Positions 9,927-22,747 of a stretch of DNA of 64,000 bases are shown here, in pieces. The stretch is from Helichrysum umbraculigerum (lineage: Eukaryota > Streptophyta > Magnoliopsida > Asterales > Asteraceae): positions 3,000,501 to 3,064,500 of the forward strand of contig CATIUR010000012.1 in the NCBI GenBank assembly GCA_949592205.1, given 5' to 3'. Both the position numbers and the translations under genes were made by a program. Below the pieces are notes generated by a model. It was not told where the DNA came from, made no database searches, and saw nothing but the letters and a program-made list of their open reading frames with translations. Each line of letters opens with the position of its first letter. Within the stretch, counting starts at the first letter, position 1.

Positions 9927-12720
9927 TTGTCAAGTCTCAACTGTTTGGTACCTCTTTTAAGGATTTCTGTGGGTTCTTCACTAAAATAAAGTAATCAATC
10001 ATCGATTCGAATCTCTTCTAAAGGCAAGGTCTGAGAGTTGTCAACTAGACACTTTTTAAGGTTTGAGACATGAAATATGTCATGAATGCCACCCAGCTCT
10101 TTGGGCAATTCTAGTTTGTAAGCCACCGGGCCTATTTGTTTCAAGATTTTGTATGGTCCGATATAGCGTGGGCTTAGCTTGCCTTTCTTGCCAAAGCGTA
10201 CAAGTCCTTTTCGAGGTGATACTCTCAGGAACACTCTATCACCCGTTTGGAGTTCTAGTGGCTTTCTGTGATTGTCAACGTAGCTTTTCTGTATACTTTG
10301 GGTTGTCTTGAGTTGTTCCCTTATAGTTGTGATTCGTTCGCAGTTTCCTGAATGATGTCTAGCCTTGTCAAGTGCTTCTCACCGACTTTGTGCCAACACA
10401 ACGGTGATCGGCGATTCTGTCCATACAAGACCTCAAATGATGCATACTTGATGCTAGTGTGGTAACTTTTGTTGTAAGAGAACTCTATCAGAGGTAAGTG
10501 TACATCCTAACTTCTTCCGAATTCTAGGACACAGACTCGTAGCATATCTTCTAAGGTTTGAATTGTTCGCTCACTTGCCCGTCTGTTTGAGGGTGATAAG
10601 CCGTACTCAGGTTTAGTTGGGTATCCAACACCTTCTGCATTGATAGCCAAAACCGTGATGTAAAATAATAATCTCTGTCGGAGATAATTGAAATGGGCAC
10701 TCCGTGACGCGACACAATTTCTGCAATATAGATTTGCGCAAGTCTCTCCATAATGTAATCCTATTGGCTTGGTAGAAAATGCGCGGATTTTGTCAGTCGG
10801 TCAACAAAAACCCAAATGGAGTCATGACCTTTGGAAATTCGAGGTGACTTAGTGACGAAGTCCATTGTTACCTGTTCCATTTCCATTATGGTATTTTGAG
10901 TTGTTGTAATAACCCTGACGGATTTTGGTACATAATTTCGCAATCATAGTCGTTAAGTAACTCCATCCACCTTCTTCACCTCAATTTGAGCATCTTCTAC
11001 TCGAGCATATGCTGGAGGCTCTTATGATCGGTAAATACAGTACATCTGGTACTGTATAGATAATGTCTCCAGATCTTAAGTGCAAAGACTAGTGCTCCCA
11101 GTTCCAAGTCATGTGTAGTATAGTTCACGTCATTTTTCTTGAGCTGCCTGGAAGCATACGCAATTACTTCGTTCTAGCTTCTGCATTAGAACGCAGCCCA
11201 ATCCCTGGTATGACGCATCACAATATACCACAAAATTCCCTGTTCCTTCAGGCAATGATAGGATTGGCACGTTGCACAGTTTCTCCTTCAGCGTTTGGAA
11301 TGCCTTTTCTTGTTCAATATCACAAACGAATTCCTTCATCTTTTGAGTCAGTTCTGTCAAGGGCTTGGCAATCTTTGAGAAATTTTTCTATGGACCTTCT
11401 GTAGTATCCAGCCAATCCTATAAACTGACTGATTTCCATAGGAGTCTCCGGGACTTCCCATTTCTCAATCGCTTCGATTTTAGCTGGATCCACATGGATC
11501 CCTTCCATGTTCACTATATGACCGAGGAAGTGTACTTTTCTGTTCAAAAACTCGCACTTAAAAAATTTGGAGTACAACTTCTCTTCCTTGAGTGGTTGCA
11601 ACACTTGCCCCAAATGTAGCTCGTGATCCTCCTTATTATGCTAGTAGACTAATATGTCAACGATAAACACAATCGCAAAATTATTCAAGTATGCTTTGGA
11701 AACTCTGTTCATTAAGTTCCTGAATGCCGTAGGAGCATTGGTTAGGCCGAAGGGCATAAGCATAAACTCATAATGCCCATGTCGTGTTTGGAAAGCCGTT
11801 TTGGGTATATCTTCCTTGTGAATTCGTAATTGGTGATAACTTGACCGTAGGTCAAGTTTGGAGAAGTAGGAGGTGCCTTGCAGCTGATCGAATAAATCGT
11901 CGATTCTAGGGAGCAGTTACCTATTCTTAGTTGTTAATTTGTTCAGTACTCTATAATCAATGCACATTCGTGAGGATCCATCCTTTTTCTTAACGAATAG
12001 AACAGGAGCACCCCATGGTGATGAGCTGGGACGCATAAATCCCTTATCGGAGAGTTCTTGGAGTTGGTTAGACAACACCTGCATTTCCACTGGCGCTAGG
12101 CAGTACGGTGCCTTAGATATTGGAATTGCTCCAGGAATTAAGTCGATTCGGAATTCAACTTGCCTATGTGGAGGCAATCCAGGTAGATCATCTGGAAATA
12201 CTTCGGGGTAGTTGCATACCATTGGGACATCTTGTATGCGTCTTTCCTTTGGCTTAGTATTGACGACATGTGCCAAAATAACGAGACATTCTTTGGTCGG
12301 ATATTTATGAATTTTATTGGATGACACTATCTTCTGATTTCTTCAAGGTCTTTCTCCATGTACTAATAGTATCTCATTCATTCGAATGGGTACTGCAAAA
12401 TCTTCTCATGACGACTCATGTCTGCATGATTTTCGCCAACCAGTCCATGTCGACTACTACATCAAAACTTTCCATTTTCACCGGAATAAGGTCTATACTG
12501 AAGGATTCACCTTTCAGTTCTAGTACGAAGTTGCGTATTATTTCACTAACAATCAGTTTGTAGCCATTAGCGTGTTCTACCGGATACGGAGGTCCTAAAG
12601 GTTGTGATTCCCTATGGACTAGGGGCCCTAACTGATGTGAGACAAAGCTCTTGTCTGCCCCTTAGTCAAAGGTACTGATGCGTAGTGGTTATTTAGGAGA
12701 AACGTACCTGTGACCACATT
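9927..12720 (-). pseudogene. pol pseudogene of element H (PR-RT-RNaseH-INT-chromodomain remnant)
   Basis: Minus-strand pieces in the correct order: protease region (about 12700-12400), RT start with CIDYRVLNKL (12327-11917), RT core (about 11900-11640), RT end and connection with GLAGYYRRSIEKF (11613-11320), RNase H VYCDASYQGLGCVLMQ (11360-11130), integrase FVDRLTKSAHF (10943-10761), ISDRDYYFTSRFW and TAYHPQTDGQ (10751-10551), and the integrase C-terminus with YIGPYKILKQIGPVAYKL (10234-9995). The catalytic RT motif reads FIVDILVY where FIDD is usual. Frameshifts and stops separate the pieces. The chromodomain start (EEPTEI, then KQL) is cut abruptly at about 9927, where LTR sequence begins. 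Confidence 0.88.
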
Positions 12721-14574
12721 GGGATTTCAATGTGCTTTCCTAAAATGTTCAGTGTTTCCACACTCGTAACAAGCTCTTGATGCATCAGAGTTTAATCTCT
12801 AAAGATATATAAATTTCTAGTATACGAAAGGAATTTCTAACTATCCCAAGTTTTAACACAAAACAGCTGGTACTATTTCTGGTTAAATTGGTGTCGTCTT
12901 CTCTATTACTAACGTCATCGTGATTTTTGCAACTTTGTTAATAATTTATGGATTTGAATATTTTATAAAACATTTTGTGGAAGAGTTGTCATAAAATCTA
13001 TTGAAACAATTTTTACGTTGAAAATCTGTTTTACAACTTAGAGTTCGTTGAAAATTTAAGTCAGTCAAAATACGTTGAAAACTCTTGTCACTGACAAATC
13101 GTTTGAAAATTCTGTTTAACGAAATCCATTCGAAAGATTGAAGTTGTGGAAAATTTAGATTAAATGTCTGATGAAAATTCGATGAAGGCTATAGTCAATA
13201 AAATACGTTGAATGCTCTGGTCATTGAAAAGTGTTGAAAGTTCTGTTTTATCAAAAATCTGATAGAAGATTTATGTTTGTGAAAAATCCATGGAAAACGT
13301 TTGACGAAAATTTGGTTGAAACTGTTTCTCACACATTGTACATGTGTAGTGGAATTTCTACTAGTCTTAAGTGAGTTCTATTTTGCACATTAGTCTTAAC
13401 GCAAGGCAACGACTTTGCCTCTGGTCTCCATCACCTGGAAATGGGTAGTTTCTATGGTTTCGCTAAGACCCTGTTGGTCCTCACAGATCTGTACAACTCG
13501 GCCTTGTGCCAGGTGCACCCAGCCTAAACGGGTTTCATTTTGTACTAACTCCATAGTGTCTATTCTATTTTTGTAGTGACGTAGCCTAGCAGCTAGTACC
13601 AGGACGGTATGGAAAGCGGGTTCATGTGCATATAGAGAGGTTCACATGTCGAAAGCTTCTTCATCCTCTATAGGAATCTGTATTCCTTCTTCAGTTCTCC
13701 AAGTCTCAAGAGTTGCGGGTAACCAATTCCATTGGCGGACATCTGCCCGACGAGTAGTCCTAGTGGGTGGAGTATCAGTAGTAGTATAGATAGCGTAAGG
13801 TCTAGTTCAAGGTGGTCTGTCAGTCCTTCTAGTCATGTATAGCACACGCGATTCATAGGTCTTCGATAAGAGTGGGAGGAAGAGTGTGAAGTAGAAAAAG
13901 TAGATGTAACGCGCCTAGGTGACGAGTTCTCGTGTTGGTCCAGTTTTATTGGTTCATCCTCAGGCGGAACCTCCTCAAGTGGGTCCTTTTTCGGATAGAT
14001 TCTTCTCCTCGGTACTGGGTGGGTTGTCGCGAGGGTGACCGGTGACGTAACCATAATCGTTGGTTGATATGGCAGCGTGGGATGAGGATTGCGACAAGGT
14101 AAGACTACAAATAGAAGATTTAGTTCCTAGGACGATTAGTGACGTGTCCTGATGCGTTTGTCGAGTAAGCAGTGTGGGAAGATGATGTGTAGTTTCCAAT
14201 CTACTGATCTTTAAGGTTCGATTCACTAGTTAATCGTGCGGAATATTGTTTAATGAGTTTATGTATGCGAAATCAAGTGCCATTTAATAGAAACAAGAGT
14301 AGTAAAACTATTGCTCTATAATTAATCAGAAATGATTACAGTATCACATAATATTGCTTGAGCACAGACAGAACGAACAGTCACAAATCAAGACACAACC
14401 ACTGTATACATACAATAGCTATAGCAACACCCCAAGTGTTGCTATCCTGTACTTAGTGTCTCTTTACAAAGACCACAAGATTTGACTAACACCTTAAACA
14501 AGCTACTTTGACATTATGCACTAACATGTTAACCTTGAAATGATAAGACTAAAATGGAGGTATACTTAGTTACT
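12721..14574 (-). pseudogene. gag remnant and leader of element H
   Basis: A nucleocapsid-type knuckle, CYECGNTEHFRKAH, is readable on the minus strand near 12725-12785. The final Cys of the usual CCHC is absent. Between about 12800 and 13400 the DNA is degenerate, with repeated GTTGAAAA(T/A)(T/C)-like words. From 13400 to 14226 short frames rich in Pro, Glu, Ser and Arg resemble the N-terminal half of gypsy gag but are broken. From 14250 to 14574 is non-coding leader. The block ends at target duplication GTTAC of element N and resumes at 26732. Confidence 0.6.
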
Positions 14575-16939
14575 GTCGTCACTCCTATCGGTCGGTCGGA
14601 TTTGACTCCGGTAGTTGTTCCAACGTCAACAGAAGCGGCGGATAGTGAGTTTTAAATTTATATGAGCTGGGGCTCAAACTATAAGTACTACCTACCTTGG
14701 GAGCAAGCAGTAAGTATAACTCGAGGTCGTTCTTAAATCGGAGCGAATTGAAATGAAGCGAATTACCAAAGATTATGGTCGCAATTAGGATGGGGGTAGG
14801 TAGATAGATTTTGGATTGATTTGGTTTTCTAATTTATCCTAAGTGCAGTAAAGTAAATAACAGAGATAAGAGATAGGGAATAAGCAGACATGTAGAGATG
14901 TGATTGCTGAAACTTAGATAATTAGGGTTTCGGGATGATGTTCATTATAAAATTGATTGGAGATTTACCAGATAAAGAGTAAACATACTTTCGGTGTAAA
15001 CACTAGGACCCTACGTTCAGGTGGAACCCTAGAAACATATGTCACTGGAATCCTAGGTTATCATGATTCTGATCAGATCAGGCTGTTTTCAAACCTCCCT
15101 GAACCTTTGCTTATCTAAGACAAAGTCACCCTAAATTTTCTAGGGATCGGGCATAAGGCAACAGTCCGCAATTGTATTTACTGACCTTTCTTAACACCTA
15201 ATCGTCTATTTACTTTTATCATAGCAAATACTGATTGTATCCTGTGTATGTTAAACTATTGGTGTGATTAGGGTTTTGCATGTCTAGGTATATGATTGAC
15301 ACTACCCTGTATTGTTTCTATTGAAGCACATTCTTAACCATCGTAAATAAAGACCCTCTTTTACATACAGGAATTCATCCCTAGGAATAATCACAGTGTA
15401 CAGGGCAATTAGGCATTTCCACAGTGTTCCAAACCCTTGATGTACTAACGGTGTACTAGGCATTTAAGCATTTCCACAGTGTTCCAGATCTTAGGTGTAC
15501 TAACGGTGTGCAGTGAAACAAGTATTTCCACAGCTTTAATTCCTAGACCACAGTTCTAGAAGGGTCACTTCTAGGTAATTCACGATGAAACAATCCATGA
15601 CATTTCCTTAGCTTCCACGTATTTGTACTCCACACGAGGTGTTTCCAACGCTATACGAAGTACCGTGCCTTTTAAAGGAAAGTTCATAGTTTCATACTGT
15701 AACTGGAGATAACTGTATATTCATAGTATTAGGGTTGATCAGATCCTATCCTAGGGCAACAATCACGTGAAAGTCTGGAAAGGGTGATGAGAGACTAGAT
15801 CTATATTCAGGATAAGCTTAACTAGATACACAACATAACAATTTCCAATCGTATAAATGAAACATTAATTTAACATCATCCGTACTCCTAATATCTACAT
15901 TTCAACAATCACAATATTAAACTACTCTATAAACATGGCAATATGCAGAATACAAACTGAAATAACATAAAGCACAAGCATTATAACAGTAAGTAAAGTT
16001 TAGATATCACCGGGAATACAGCAGCGTAATACTGAGGATTACAAATAGTCTGAACTTGAAAAAACTCATTACAACAAGATTACCAAGCTAAACCTTCCTC
16101 TAGACTCGAACCGTAAGTTCAACCCTAACCTTTCTCCTCTAACTCCTAAGAGTAGTGCTAGAGAGAGAAAGTTAGAGAGAGAAAGTGAAAGAAAGAGAGA
16201 AATGAGAAAAATGTGAGAATGAGAAAATGTGTGAAGGTGTCTGGAATGAGGAGGGGTGACCCTCTATTTATAGGCAAAGCTTCAAATCTTCCGTACAATT
16301 CGCGAAACAGCACGCACAAGCAAACGAAGCAGCATACGGGGGCAGGGGGGCCTTATACGGCCTTGGTAGGGCCGTATACGGTGTATAAAAGACCGTATAC
16401 GGTCTGTATAGGGCCGTATACGGTTGCCAGGGCCGTATACGGTGTCCGTCTGATTTCGTTCGTTGCTTAAAACGCACGTATCTCCTTCGTTATGCGTCCG
16501 TTTGACCTGATTCTTTCGCCTGTGTCTTCGTAATTCCGTTACGCTTCTAATGATGCCAACTTCACTGAAATTGGATGTGTATAGCTTAAACATAACCGAA
16601 TTGACTTTATAGGGTCAGATACCGCTCAGTCTTCTCCGTTCTTTATCCGATTTGCATGATTCTTGATTTTCCCGACTCGATTTTACCTGTTTTATCATAT
16701 GATGAAGTTAGAATGTGATCTTATATAAGGTAAATGAGGCCGGAGGATTTTGTGCACGCTTATTCGCCTTAATTTGCTTGTTATTTGGACGTTTTAGGTG
16801 ATTTTTGAAGCAACGCCTATATTTAGACCACTTTAGTGAATTTTAGTAAATAATGATCATTTTGGAATGTTTTCACTAAAGATACGTCCAAAAAGTGTGA
16901 AATATTGCCCTTAAAAACATGACTATTTGAGTCACATCA
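14575..16939 (-). mobile_element. 3' LTR of element N
   Basis: 2,365-bp LTR, about 97.5% like the copy at 24368-26731. On the minus strand a TATA motif (CCTATAAATAGAG, about 16262-16274) lies roughly 77 bp downstream of the palindrome array at 16351-16441. A GA-rich block (about 16150-16240) lies just 3' of the TATA on that strand, in the position of the RNA start and leader. Not coding, although the array is open in some frames. Confidence 0.9.
16351..16441. repeat. Phased CCGTATACGG palindrome array (N, 3' LTR)
   Basis: Perfect 10-bp palindromes CCGTATACGG start at 16372, 16393, 16413 and 16432, with a degenerate copy (CCTTATACGG) at 16351. Spacing is 21, 21, 20 and 19 bp; the sister LTR has 21, 21, 21 and 19. 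It lies upstream of the minus-strand TATA box of this LTR. Confidence 0.9.
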
Positions 16940-19362
16940 AGTTATCCCACACTTAGGCGTTGCTTGTCCTCAAGCAACACTCAGTTAGAAAAACATGTAA
17001 AATTTGGTTTTTTTAAGGGGTGAGTCAAAATAATTTCAAAAGATACCACTTCTAATATGACTAAGACTGTTTAAGAATAAGGGGAAGGATAAGATGATCC
17101 TTTTAGAAGCAAGAAGTAATTCTCATCATGCATACTACCAATCCTCGTGATCTTGGAGTACACATGACTAGGCGATCTCACTAAAGGTGGTCACTCAATT
17201 CACTCAAAGTGTATCGGGTTCCCTAACAATCTAGAACACATGAAATCGCTCAAATAAGCCATTCATGCAGCACTCATCGTCATAAGCTTGATCGAGAATC
17301 GGACCTCCACCACTTAGATGAGGACGGTGCTAACTATCCCAGGACATTCAACGGGTTGTAGTGTTTGGTGAGGTTTAGGGTTATGGGTAGTGGTATATGT
17401 TTTGTTGTAGGGGTTTGACTCATCTTAAAACTCAAAGATAGTGAAAAACTTTATTTCAGAACGGAACGGAGGATTTTGTAGCTGCTCGTCTTCTATCGAA
17501 TTTTCCTTGAGAAGGTGATACTTGAAGCACTCAGCTTTATTTGATGGAACTATTTCTTTTTCTTTTCTTGATTTTCTACTTTTTATTTTTCTTTTCTTCT
17601 TCAGAACTTCTTTGCCAGAGAATTTCTAAGGATATATTAAGTTGATTCCTTCAGAAATCCTTTTCGGAATTATGATCTTTGATCTTTGAACTTCAATTTC
17701 TTTCATCGTGCCAATTTTTTGCACTTTTGACTTTTAGAGTACACAGAAGAGGAAGACTTTGGAGCATAATTGAAGAGGATGTTCCAAAAGATGTTTTTCA
17801 CGACCTTAGAAATTTTAAGATAAGCTTTTGGAATTTTTGGGTGAGTAGGGGCTGAGTACGAGGGTTTTTACGAAATGAAAGGTTTAGGCTCAACAGGGTT
17901 TACTAGGCGGATCATCGATACCGAAAATGAGTATCGGAAGGGTTTTGGGCTTGAAGAGATATGTAAGAATTGGGTTTAAATCCTAAGGAATGTCAAGGTC
18001 ATCTAGCTGCACCTATACCGCGTACGGTAGACACCAATGTGGTCTTGAAAAGTATGTTTGGAGCAAGTTCTAATTCTGAGATGCAAGCATCGGCACACAC
18101 AAGAAATGAAAGTGAAGCATTAAGGATGAATGCTTTTAGGCCCAAGATACCTCACTACAAAATGGGGTTGTATGTGCCTAGCCATGCTCCTTTTAGATTA
18201 TTATTTCTTGCTCGAGTTTCTACCTTATTTTCCCTATATTCCAAAATACCTTACTCATATTTTGAGAATGATTCTTTTCGAAAGTATTTAACTCATAATT
18301 TTAAATTTTTGAAAAAAAAAATTAATTTGAAAAAGTTCGTTTTTTGGGGAAACATTTTCTGAGTAATGCTATTTTGGACATAAAAATCGCCTAAAATTAC
18401 CCAAGGTATTCTATACCTAGCTATCCCACACTTAAAGGAACATTGTCCCTAATGTTCTCTTGAGTTGAGTTTTTACTGGAGGTAAAATCCCACACTTAGA
18501 GTTTGAACATGTAAGAAAATGTTTCTTAAGTGTTAAATTTGGGTTTGAATTCCACACTTAGTGATAAGCTCAGGATAGGGTATAGATTATAACAAGCTAA
18601 CAAGACAGAATATATGTAATCATGAAATGGATAGAGGGTTAAGAAACTCCCCAGATAACGTTTTGACGTTTTGAAGCTTATGAAATTTTGCAGGAAAGAG
18701 AGAGACGAAGCGAGCTTTCTTCTGCATTCTTCTTGAAGATCAGTAAGCTTCAATTGGGTCATCCGGTGTCATGTATCCAATGTTATCAGAAATCAACTTC
18801 AATCCTTTTAAGTGGGGATCCTTATGGTGTAGAATCCCATACTTTAGGTTTTGAAGAAGTTGGAGTGATTTCGATAAGTATTTGTAATGTGGGAAGTGAT
18901 CCCACACTTAGTTCTTTGAAGTGCTTGGATACAAGGAAGTTTTGAGAAGAACGAGATCCCTCCATGAGATGTTGAATGTTCCGCAGTCTGCAAATATTGA
19001 AAGCTGGTTCGGGTTGCCTTTTGACTTCACGGATTTTTCTTCTTGAAAGTGCGCCATCTCGCTTATTTTCACATTCATTCATCACAACATTTCTACTTAT
19101 TTAACAGAAAGAAAACAAAGCATAATAAGTAATAGCATAATGTAAATACGGATAGAGTGATCAACCAACTAGTGGCTGATACAAATAAGTTCCAAAAGTA
19201 AGGTGCAGTAGTAGCCAAACAAACACAAGACAATAATAGTAATAATGTCTGAAATCAAAGTCAACTGATGTAAATGGGGCAGAACTATGAGGCTGGGGAT
19301 CCCTGATCAGGTATGTCATCATGCTGAGTAGGGGCTGGTGCTGTGGATGGTCCCACGACTGA
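16940..19362 (-). other. 3' untranslated part of element N with polypurine-tract-like repeats
   Basis: The polypurine region next to the LTR reads TAAGTGTGGGATAACT on the minus strand (16940-16957). Further copies of the TAAGTGTGGGA word occur near 18428, 18489, 18551 and 18901. The copy near 18428 also repeats the preceding GGACAA...TTCCTTTAAG context, so the tract region seems to have been duplicated. The plus-strand frame 17970-18362 lacks domains and is probably spurious. No gag or pol motif seen. Confidence 0.6.
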
Positions 19363-21009
19363 CTACTGGCCACTCGACACTCTCTGTCCTTCTTCAGCAG
19401 TGATAAGCTTGAGCTGAATCAAAATATCTCTGAGTGTAGCTGCCGACAGCTTCATCGGATCTGTAATACCCCACTGTAGCAGAATGTCTGATGTGATCTT
19501 TGCATCCTCAAGTAGTTTCATATAGGCCTGACGAAGCATGGTCTCGGTGGGCACATCTGAAGAAGAGATCGGTCCAGGGTTTAGTAACATCCTGGAAGTG
19601 TCAAAAGATAGAGCATCCGTGCCCAAATAGACTGTGTCAGCACGGTAAGATCCACTGGCGACTGGCTGGGTAGGATGAGAAATCACAGGTGCAGAAATCA
19701 CTGGCTGAATTACCGGTATCTCGGTCTCAACTGACTGGACCTGCTCTGGTACTGGTGTGGTCCGGATAGCGGGTGATGGTGTATGGGTGGCATGTGATGG
19801 GATGGATGTGTGTGGTGGTGCTATGGCTGGTGGTGGTGGACCGCATTGGTACATGTAAGGCTCCGGGTCAGGAATACCAAGTCTCCTGGAAATCAACAGC
19901 TAATGGTAACGGCTAACCTGAAGAGCATGCAAAAGATAATACTGTGTTAGCGAGGTCACTGGATCTGTGTAGTGAACAGTAGCCTGAGTTGGTGGCTCGG
20001 CTGCCTCAGCTCCTCCATGCGGGACACTAGCATGAGTAGTAGGTGCTCGGGCTCTATCAGATGGGCCATCCTCAGTATCTGCAACAGATGAGGATCCTCT
20101 AACACGCTTCCCAAGGAGACGACATCCTGGAATGATTTGTTTGGTGTTCTTCCATAGGCACTGCCTCTGCTCATCTACCTCAACAAGATGGATCAACTTG
20201 CAGTATTCCAAGTTAAATGGCAAAGAACGAGAACAAACAGTAAACTCCTCAGTGTGGGCCTCAGTCAACAATCCCATACCATACAACAATCTAGTGATAA
20301 TCGACCCCATGAACATGTGCTTATCCAAGTCTGTCTCATCTCAAAGTCTCTCAGCGATCAAGAAAGCAACATTCAGATTCTTTCCTCCTATGATTGCTTC
20401 CATGAACTTCAATTCTTCGGCACTCACAGCTCCACCTTCCTTCTTTCCAAATATAGAACATGCTAGCAACTTGTGAAGGATGTGATGAACCGGCTTGATG
20501 AAAGTGGATGACTTAACACAGCTCCTAAAGTTTGATCCTGCTAAATCCATCCAAATATCCTTATGGTTCCTGTTTGGTAGGCTGGAGATGTCTTGAACAC
20601 TGTTTCTGAACCATGCAGAGTTGACCTGAGACTCTGTATATAAACCAAGATACACTCCCAAGTCGGCAACTGAGATATGATGAATCTGTTCCTGAAACCT
20701 GAATGAGATCTTTCTTTTGTCGGATACACTCATTTTTGGATTCAGCTGGTATGTCATCATGAACTCTGTCACTACTTCTCAGTATGCATCCTCATCTATA
20801 TCGAAAAGACGAATAATGGCATTGTTCACTTGACCATCGGTCTCATACATCAACAAACTCTTCAACTCATCCCTGATCCCTAGCTTAATCATGTCTTTCC
20901 ATACTACATACCGATTACTGCCTATCGGTCGCTGCAACCACTAGCGAATGAGTGACCTATTCTTTGAAGATTTGGCTAAGTAGCTGAGTGAAGGCGGGCA
21001 ATTATCCAT
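19363..21009 (-). pseudogene. ATHILA ORF1-like / putative plant transposon protein (four in-frame stops)
   Basis: One continuous minus-strand frame of 549 codons from ATG at 21009 (MDNCPPSLSYL) to the stop at 19363. It is interrupted only by single stop codons at 20941-20943, 20779-20781, 20341-20343 and 19900-19902. The segment ISFRFQEQIHHISVADLG followed by VYLGLYTE matches the recognisable core of the ATHILA ORF-1 / plant transposon protein family. The C-terminal third is Pro/Ser/Thr-rich. A strong pyrimidine tract ending CACAG sits directly before the ATG, so the ORF may have been expressed from a spliced subgenomic RNA, as proposed for env-position ORFs of Athila elements. All four breaks look like single-base changes. 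Confidence 0.75.
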
Positions 21010-22740
21010 CTGTGACAAAAGAAAAGAAAAGATTAAACCGTAATAGTGGAATATTAATGGATATGCTAAAGTACTTCCAGATTTTTAGAAAAAATTGGAA
21101 ATATAGGCTTTAGAAATGGGCATATCCAGAGATTTATAATTGCTAAACCTAACCGCAACCAATCACAAATCCAAAAACTTTTGTCAACTTATGTCTAAAT
21201 AAGGGGAAGTGGCACAAAGCTTCAAGTTCCTAGCATAATCAAAGCAAGTCAACAAGGTACCTAACTTAATTATCCCAAGCACTAAAAACTTAAACACTTC
21301 ATGTTCATGGTTAATCAATCTAAATGAGCTTAATACTTTGGATAAATCCAAGGTCATATAATTACCTCAAGTAAATCAATTAATCATAAAAGGGCATATT
21401 ACCAATTAAATATGCAATCCAACTTTCCGCAATTTCCAAAAGACATAAAGCTTTATTTACATGATTTCAAGCAAAGAATGGAAGTAAACTTATTTGACAA
21501 AATGGTAGTTTTTAGAAAATGGCGTTTTTGTTGGTTTCATTTCAAAGTCATACACTTTATTAATTAAAGTGATAAACTTTAAGAATGATTAAATGAACCG
21601 AAGCTTGTTTTGATAATCTTGTAAGCTTTTTAAGTTTAGAAAAGTCATAAACATGGTTTAAGAATAAAAGTTTTAAGTGAAAATGATGTTTATGATGATT
21701 TTATCAAAAATTAGCTTACTTTAATTACCAAAAACTAGCTTAATCATTTTCTAATTGCAAATGATCAATCAAAACATGTTAACCTATCATATTTAAGCAT
21801 AACTCAATCAACAAAAGTCAACATAAGCAATTAATCAACCAAAAAGTCAAACTAGCCATAGTTCATCCAGAAAGTCAACACTTGAATCTCCAATCTTACA
21901 ATTAAGCCAACAAATCACTAGATTAAGTTTGTAATCATGTTAAGCATCAAGATAAGCATGAAATAACACTAAAGATTGCAACTTTTAACCATGAAATCTA
22001 TGAAAATGAGTTACAAGCCCTAATTTTTAAAGTTTCATAAAAATCACAAAATTAGGTCAAGAATTACCTTAAACTTGATGTAGTGATGTTGTGGATACAA
22101 GAAAGATCATAAAATGATGAATTTTGAGCTTGGAATCATGCAAAATGGTTGAATAATGGAGATTTGGTGATGGTGGGGGTGTAGGCCGACGGTGAAGAGA
22201 AGGGGGAGAGGAAGAAGATGAAGTTTGAATGATTTTGTCATTTTGTGTTGGCTAAAAGTCCCCTTTATAGCCTTTCAAACGCACGCGATTTAAAATTCGC
22301 GAAAGATACGAAACATACAAGTAAAATTTCAAAGTTTAAAAATTTCTAATAAAGTAATTTTAAAAAGTATGTTCGTAATTTTCTGAACCTTTACGCGCAG
22401 TCTGAAAAGATATTGTGAATCGTACGCGAAATCTATACGTTTTTATTTAAAACAAGACAATATTTTTGTGTTTTTAAAATTCAATACGAATTCAAAATTA
22501 ATTTTTCAAAATTTAAAAATAAACTTTTTCAAATTTTCTGAAAATTCTGTAATTCGTTACGGTGTTGCGCGAATTTGAATTTTAAAAGAACGTTTTCTTG
22601 TGTTTTTAAATGCAAGCTTTCAAATTTAATAATTAACCACTAATATTACTTATCCTAAATACTTAAAATAAAACTAAATTAACTAAAGTTTGGGTTGCCT
22701 CCCAAAAAGCGCTTGGTTAAAGTCGGTAGCTCGACTTTTG
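21010..22740 (-). other. AT-rich intron-like stretch of element N
   Basis: No coding frame of note over 1.7 kb. At its 5' end on the minus strand (22692-22703) is GGGAGGCAACCC within CCAAGCGCTTTTTGGGAGG, the spacer that follows the pol-position ORF in Athila elements. At its 3' end a pyrimidine tract plus CACAG precedes the ORF1-like ATG. This suits an intron or spacer whose removal would bring ORF1 close to the leader. Inference only; the donor was not identified. Confidence 0.45.
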
Positions 22741-22747
22741 GACAAAT

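Noticed and set aside
16213..16593. Several ORFs with RPYT or GPYT repeats
   Set aside because: They are translations of the CCGTATACGG palindrome array in the N LTR; the peptide periodicity comes from the DNA array.
17970..18362. Plus-strand 130-codon ORF inside element N
   Set aside because: It runs opposite to the element's coding direction, lies in the 3' untranslated area and shows no domain.
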